Shown piece by piece: positions 60,149 to 64,000 of a stretch of DNA of 64,000 nucleotides. Source of the stretch: Caballeronia udeis (GTDB lineage: Bacteria; Pseudomonadota; Gammaproteobacteria; Burkholderiales; Burkholderiaceae); assembly GCF_001544555.2 (NCBI RefSeq), contig NZ_FCOK02000043.1, forward strand, positions 1 through 64,000. Direction: 5' to 3'. Positions within the stretch are counted from its first letter, which is position 1; each line of letters begins with the position of its first letter. Position numbers and translations under genes: made by a program. Under the pieces are notes generated by a model. It saw only the letters and a list, made by a program, of their open reading frames with translations, did not search any database and was not told the DNA's origin.

Positions 60149-61276
60149 TCAGGCTGCGTCGCGCGTGCGCTTGATCGACGTGACGTTCTTATCGTCACGG
60201 TTCTGGCGCAGGCCGCTCTTGCGCGAAAACACGTGCACGCGCGCGAGCGTCACGTCAAACGGCACGTCCTGGCCCGCGCGAAGCTCGGCCGCAAGCGGCA
60301 CGTCGCTCGCAATGCGCGTGCACAGCGTCGCGCCGCCGCAATCCATCAGCACGATGGATTCATGCCCGGTCGGCTCGACCACCTTGACGCGCGCGCTATG
60401 GATTCCACGACCAAGCACGATGTCCTCGGGCCGCAGGCCGATCGCCACCTCCCGGTCCGCGTCCGTTTGAAGCGCTGCATGCGGCACGCGCAGGGAAAGC
60501 CCGCCTGCGCGCACGGCAAAGCCGCTGTCATCGCGCTGCAGGTCGCCATTGACCAGCGACATTGCCGGCGTGCCGATGAAGCCGGCTACAAACTGGTTCG
60601 CCGGGCGGTAATATATTTCGTCGGGCGTGCCGAACTGCTGCAGCACGCCGCCATTCATCACGGCGATACGCGTGGACATGGTCATCGCCTCGAGCTGATC
60701 ATGCGTGACGTAGACGGTGGTCGTGCCAATGCGCTGATGCAACTCGATCAGCTCGGCGCGCATGTGAGCACGCAGCTTGGCGTCGAGATTCGACAGCGGT
60801 TCGTCCAGCAGGAACACCTTGGGTTTGCGGATCAGCGCCCGGCCGAGCGCCACGCGCTGCTGCTGCCCGCCTGAAAGCTGTTTCGGCTTTCTCGCCAGCA
60901 ACGGTTCGAGTTGCAGCAACTGCGCAATATGGGTCAGCATCGCCGGCCATTCGCGCTTCGGGATGCCGCGCTTTTTCAGCGGATAGACAATGTTCTCCGC
61001 TACCGTCAAATGCGGATATAACGCGTACGACTGGAACACCATCGCTATGTCGCGTTTGGCCGGCGGCAGTTCGTGCACTTCCTCGCCGCCTATGTGAATC
61101 GCGCCGCTCGTCGGCTGTTCCAGCCCGGCGAGCATGCGCAGCGTGGTCGTTTTTCCACAGCCTGACGGCCCCAGCAGGCAGACAAATTCGCCATCGCGAA
61201 TATCGAGGTCGAGCGACGGAATGGATACCACGTCGCCAAAGACCTTGCGTACGTTCTTGAAACTTACTGCTGCCAT
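60149..61276 (-). CDS. Sugar/polyol-type ABC transporter ATPase (UgpC/MalK-like)
   Basis: A 375-residue ABC ATPase with the C-terminal OB-fold regulatory domain of CUT1 transporters. It has Walker A GPSGCGKTTTLRMLAG, Q loop VFQSYALYPHLTV, signature LSGGQQQRVALGRAL, Walker B VFLLDEPLSNLDAKL, the switch His in VTHDQLEAMTM, and C-terminal IGLRPEDIVLG. ATG at 61276 has GGAG eight bases upstream. It pairs with the permeases at 61342 and 62159. CUT1 systems import oligosaccharides, glycerol phosphate or polyols, and the enzymes downstream suggest a sugar- or polyol-conjugated amino compound. Confidence 0.93.
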   Translation of the reverse strand: MAAVSFKNVRKVFGDVVSIPSLDLDIRDGEFVCLLGPSGCGKTTTLRMLAGLEQPTSGAIHIGGEEVHELPPAKRDIAMVFQSYALYPHLTVAENIVYPLKKRGIPKREWPAMLTHIAQLLQLEPLLARKPKQLSGGQQQRVALGRALIRKPKVFLLDEPLSNLDAKLRAHMRAELIELHQRIGTTTVYVTHDQLEAMTMSTRIAVMNGGVLQQFGTPDEIYYRPANQFVAGFIGTPAMSLVNGDLQRDDSGFAVRAGGLSLRVPHAALQTDADREVAIGLRPEDIVLGRGIHSARVKVVEPTGHESIVLMDCGGATLCTRIASDVPLAAELRAGQDVPFDVTLARVHVFSRKSGLRQNRDDKNVTSIKRTRDAA

Positions 61277-61341
61277 GGATCTGCTCCGGAATGCGTGATC
61301 ATGATGTCGTGCGTGATGTTGCGCATGAGGTCCCTGAACGC

Positions 61342-62172
61342 TCATCCCTTCACGCTGCCCGCGCCGAAGCCGCTGGTCAGGTAGCGCTGGAGGAAAGCGA
61401 AGAAGAACAGCAGCGGCACGCTCATCATCACGGAGGCCGCCATCAGCAGCGACCACTCGATGTTGAACGACGACACAAGCATGTTCATTACTCCAGTGGT
61501 CAGAGGACGGGTTTCATCGGTGTTGACCATGACAAGCGCGTACAGGTACTCGTTCCACGCAAGGATGAAGGTGAACAGCGCGGTCGAGATGATGCCTGGC
61601 AGCGCCTGCGGCAGGATTACGTCCATGAATGCGCCGAGACGGCTCGCCCCGTCCACCAAGGCTGCTGCTTCAAGGTCTTCCGGAATGCCCGCCATGAAAG
61701 AACGCAGCAGCCACAGCGCATACGGCAGCGCGAACGTGGTGTACGAGATGACAAGACTCGTCAGTGTGTTCTCCAGCCCGAGCTTCACCATCATCAGGTA
61801 GAGAGGTATGATCAGTACAACCGATGGCATCAGGTAAGTGCAGAGTACCGCGATGGCAATCGTCTCGCGCCCCCGGTACTTGAAGCGCGCAAGACTGTAG
61901 CCGCCCAGCGTTGCAACCACCATCACCACCACGGTCGTTGCCGCTGACAGCACCACGGAGTTCCAGAAATAGCTGAGAAAAGGCGTGTCTTCCAGCAGCC
62001 GCTGGTAGTGCTCAAACGTCACGTGCTCAGGCAGCAACTTGATCGGGAACACAAACAATTCGCTTTGCGGCTTGATCGACGTGAGCAGCATCCAGATCAG
62101 CGGAAACACCATCAGGATCACGATCACCCAGGTGATGACCGATGCCGGCAGGTTGGTTTTATCGGCTCGCAT
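61342..62172 (-). CDS. CUT1 ABC transporter permease (MalG/UgpE-like)
   Basis: A 276-residue permease with six predicted TM segments and the coupling motif LEAAALVDGASRLGAFMDVI followed by LPQALPG (EAA loop). It begins with TM1 VITWVIVILMVFPLIWMLLT and ends FAFLQRYLTSGFGAGSVKG, typical of MalG-type subunits. It overlaps the preceding permease gene by 14 bases and forms the channel with it. Confidence 0.94.
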   Translation of the reverse strand: MRADKTNLPASVITWVIVILMVFPLIWMLLTSIKPQSELFVFPIKLLPEHVTFEHYQRLLEDTPFLSYFWNSVVLSAATTVVVMVVATLGGYSLARFKYRGRETIAIAVLCTYLMPSVVLIIPLYLMMVKLGLENTLTSLVISYTTFALPYALWLLRSFMAGIPEDLEAAALVDGASRLGAFMDVILPQALPGIISTALFTFILAWNEYLYALVMVNTDETRPLTTGVMNMLVSSFNIEWSLLMAASVMMSVPLLFFFAFLQRYLTSGFGAGSVKG

Positions 62173-63085
62173 CCTGGCTCCTTGTGCGTTGCGAACGGTA
62201 AAGATAAGCCGCCATCAGCACACCCATCACTACCATCATGCCGACCGCCGATGTGGAAGCAGTGCCCATCTGGTTCAGCCCGAAGGCTTGTTGATAGACA
62301 AGCAGCGGCACCGAGCGCGTCTGATTGACCGGACCTCCCCCCGTCATCAGGTACAGCAGGTCGAACTCCTTGAAGTCCCAGATGATTCGCAACAGGATCA
62401 CTACGCCCAGGACTTCCCTGAGTTGTGGCAGCGTTACATCGAAGAAACGGCCGAAGGGTCCGGCGCCATCCATGCGGGCGGCTTCGTAAAGCGACAAAGG
62501 TATGGTCTGCAAGCGCGCCAGCACGGCAATCACCACGAACGGGAAATACTTCCATGTCCCAACCAGCACAATGCTGATCATCGCGTTCGGCATCTGCCCA
62601 AGCCAGTTGACCGGCGCGTCGACAATATGCAGCTCCAGCAGGACCTGGTTCAGCAAGCCATAGAGATCGTTGAACAGCCAACGCCAGACAAGTACCGCCA
62701 CGACAGTGGAGACGAAATACGGAAACAACACGAGGCTGCGGGCCGCCGACCGGAACATGATCTTCTCGTTAAGGAGCAGCGCCATGCCGACGCCGCAGAG
62801 AATCTGCAGGACGAGCGTTGACGTCGTCCAGACAATCGTCACCCACAGCGAGAACCAGAAGGTAGACGAGCCCAGCATGTCCCGATAATTGGCGAGCCCC
62901 ACGAAGGTGGATTGCTGTGTCGGCGTATACACCGCGTTGAGGGAGAGCCACAACGCGTAAAGCAGCGGATAAACAATTGTTGCGATCAGCAACAGCACCG
63001 CCGGTGCGATCAGCAGAACGCCGAGCCGGCTGTAAGTCGACTCGAGGGATCGAATGCCCATGCCGGGCAATGAAACTGTAGCCAT
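62159..63085 (-). CDS. CUT1 ABC transporter permease (MalF/UgpA-like)
   Basis: A 308-residue permease with six TM segments. It has LLIAPAVLLLIATIVYPLLY, FVGLANYRDML, SLYEAARMDGAGPFGRFFDV (the EAA coupling loop, then TLPQLRE) and GGPVNQTRSVPLLVYQQAF. The ATG at 63085 gives the normal N-terminus. It is separated by about 100 bases from the binding-protein gene, a gap that contains a hairpin. Confidence 0.94.
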   Translation of the reverse strand: MATVSLPGMGIRSLESTYSRLGVLLIAPAVLLLIATIVYPLLYALWLSLNAVYTPTQQSTFVGLANYRDMLGSSTFWFSLWVTIVWTTSTLVLQILCGVGMALLLNEKIMFRSAARSLVLFPYFVSTVVAVLVWRWLFNDLYGLLNQVLLELHIVDAPVNWLGQMPNAMISIVLVGTWKYFPFVVIAVLARLQTIPLSLYEAARMDGAGPFGRFFDVTLPQLREVLGVVILLRIIWDFKEFDLLYLMTGGGPVNQTRSVPLLVYQQAFGLNQMGTASTSAVGMMVVMGVLMAAYLYRSQRTRSQDASR

Positions 63086-63157
63086 GCGTTTTCCGTAACG
63101 TGTCCGTCCATGACTGCACAAGCCACGGACGGTGAATGGCGTAAGAGCGCAACGAAC

Positions 63158-63180
63158 ACTGCCTGCTGGTGGCAGGCAGT
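63158..63180 (-). promoter_or_regulatory. Hairpin after the binding-protein gene
   Basis: ACTGCCTG (63158-63165), loop CTGGTGG, CAGGCAGT (63173-63180). This perfect 8-bp stem begins eight bases after the binding-protein stop on the minus strand, without a T tract. It matches the place where stem-loops stabilise binding-protein messages. Confidence 0.65.
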
Positions 63181-63187
63181 ATCGCGT

Positions 63188-64000
63188 TCAGGCTTTCATC
63201 AGCGTTTCAAGCTTCTTCGCTGTTGCGCCGACGACGGACTTGGGAGGCTCGTTGTTCAGTACGACTCGCTGGACCATCTCGGCCAACACATTGCTCGCCA
63301 CAATCTCGTTAGCACGACGATTGGGTTTGTGAGCCGGCGACTCGTAGCCGAGATTGTGACCCGACGCAGCCGCAGCCGACATGAGCTCCACTTCTTTAGG
63401 ATACTTTTTGATGATCGCGTTACTGGTGTAGCGCGGGTCCGAGGCAATCGTCTTCAGCACCGGCAGGAGGTGCGCTGGTGCGCCGAGCAACTCGGAAATG
63501 TAGCCGGCCGGATCGAAGAGGTATTCCGCGAACAATTTGGATGACGAAATATTTTTCGCCTTCTTAGGGATGAAGACGCAGGGAAAGTCGTTATAAGTCC
63601 ATGCCGGCACCGACTTCGAGATCGTCGGGTAGGTCGAGCACGTCACCGAATCGGCAATCCCGGGGTTCTGCGTTGCAATGTTGTCGAGTACGCGGCCACC
63701 GTAGATCCCGGTCGCGGTCGAGCCGGAGACAAAGGCGGTCAAGCTTTCGCCCCAGCTATAGCCCGTGGCGCCGGGCGGACAGAATTCGCGCATCGATTTA
63801 TAGAAGTCAAGTGCGTCGAGCGTCGCCTGACTGTCGACAGCAACCTGCAAATCCGGCGTGAATACCTGGCCGCCTGCCCGATGGATGAAACCGAGCATGA
63901 TCAGCGACGTCATGCTGTTCAGGCCGTACGGCAGTGGCGCACCATAGATTCGCCCGCCCTGCATCTTCTTGCAGGCCGTGCGCAATTCGTCCCAGGTTTC
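63188..64000 (-). CDS. CUT1 ABC transporter binding protein (partial)
   Basis: The C-terminal 270 residues of a family-1 extracellular solute-binding protein; the frame is open to the right window edge, so the N-terminus and signal peptide lie outside. Visible parts include ETWDELRTACKKM, GAPLPYGLNSMTSLIMLGFI, YSWGESLTAFVSGSTATGIY and LFDPAGYISELLGAPAHLLP. Two internal cysteines (CPPG and VTCSTYP) may be paired in the periplasm. It is the first visible gene of the minus-strand operon that continues through the permeases, ATPase, DHDPS-like enzyme, decarboxylase, SDRs and oxidoreductases. Confidence 0.92.
   Translation of the reverse strand, partial: ETWDELRTACKKMQGGRIYGAPLPYGLNSMTSLIMLGFIHRAGGQVFTPDLQVAVDSQATLDALDFYKSMREFCPPGATGYSWGESLTAFVSGSTATGIYGGRVLDNIATQNPGIADSVTCSTYPTISKSVPAWTYNDFPCVFIPKKAKNISSSKLFAEYLFDPAGYISELLGAPAHLLPVLKTIASDPRYTSNAIIKKYPKEVELMSAAAASGHNLGYESPAHKPNRRANEIVASNVLAEMVQRVVLNNEPPKSVVGATAKKLETLMKA

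Overview
The window looks like an accessory, catabolism-rich replicon segment of a Burkholderiaceae beta-proteobacterium (Paraburkholderia/Caballeronia/Burkholderia type). The reasons are high GC with strong third-position bias, a classic Burkholderia-type trimeric porin whose mature protein starts QSSVTLYGVIDVG, many OmpR/EnvZ-type two-component systems, and dense amino-acid/amine catabolic clusters. Species assignment is inference; no rRNA or tRNA gene was seen.

0-13 kb is a worn accessory stretch. It holds remnants of three insertion-sequence families (ISNCY-like at 0.2-0.44 kb, IS6-like at 10.7-10.95 kb, IS5-like at 11.3-11.65 kb), a 5'-deleted SDR gene (7.4-8.1 kb) and a GntR regulator whose DNA-binding end was replaced by IS6 debris. 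Around these are a minus-strand redox cluster (flavin monooxygenase, two Old Yellow Enzyme paralogues, an NmrA-like reductase), a sulfotransferase-like gene, a secreted isochorismatase-like hydrolase divergent from a LysR regulator, and a SAM methyltransferase.

13-34 kb is an envelope and signalling region. It has an orphan histidine kinase, an MlaA lipoprotein, a QseBC-like pair, a beta-propeller-like lipoprotein, a tripartite RND efflux operon (outer-membrane factor, fusion protein, pump) with its own response regulator, a divergent regulator/kinase pair, a four-fold-repeat membrane protein, and a MipA/OmpV - regulator - regulator - kinase cluster. The kinase of that cluster is a close paralogue of the orphan kinase at 13.4 kb. 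Its second regulator lacks the phospho-acceptor aspartate.

34-51.5 kb is a multi-operon catabolic island centred on an IclR regulator. It contains a COG3199 ATP-NAD-kinase-like protein with a 3-hydroxyacyl-CoA-dehydrogenase-like enzyme, a divergent two-subunit glycine-decarboxylase (GcvPA/GcvPB) homologue, an omega-aminotransferase, a GabD-type semialdehyde dehydrogenase, two SDRs, a polar amino-acid ABC transporter, and a DHDPS-family - OYE - FAD oxidoreductase operon. A repeated TTGTGCGC-type motif lies upstream of nearly every transcription unit here and is the best candidate IclR operator. The island reads as uptake of an amino-acid-like compound followed by oxidation, transamination and semialdehyde oxidation; the substrate is not evident.

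51.5-64 kb starts with the porin and continues with one long minus-strand operon entering from the right edge: a sugar/polyol-type ABC transporter (binding protein cut by the window end, two permeases, ATPase), a DHDPS-family enzyme, a fold-III PLP decarboxylase, two SDRs (one without the usual catalytic Tyr/Lys), and an opine-oxidase/HcnABC-like pair (a 2Fe-2S/FAD fusion and an FAD oxidoreductase). It resembles an uncharacterised pathway for an opine-like, imino-acid or D-amino-acid substrate.
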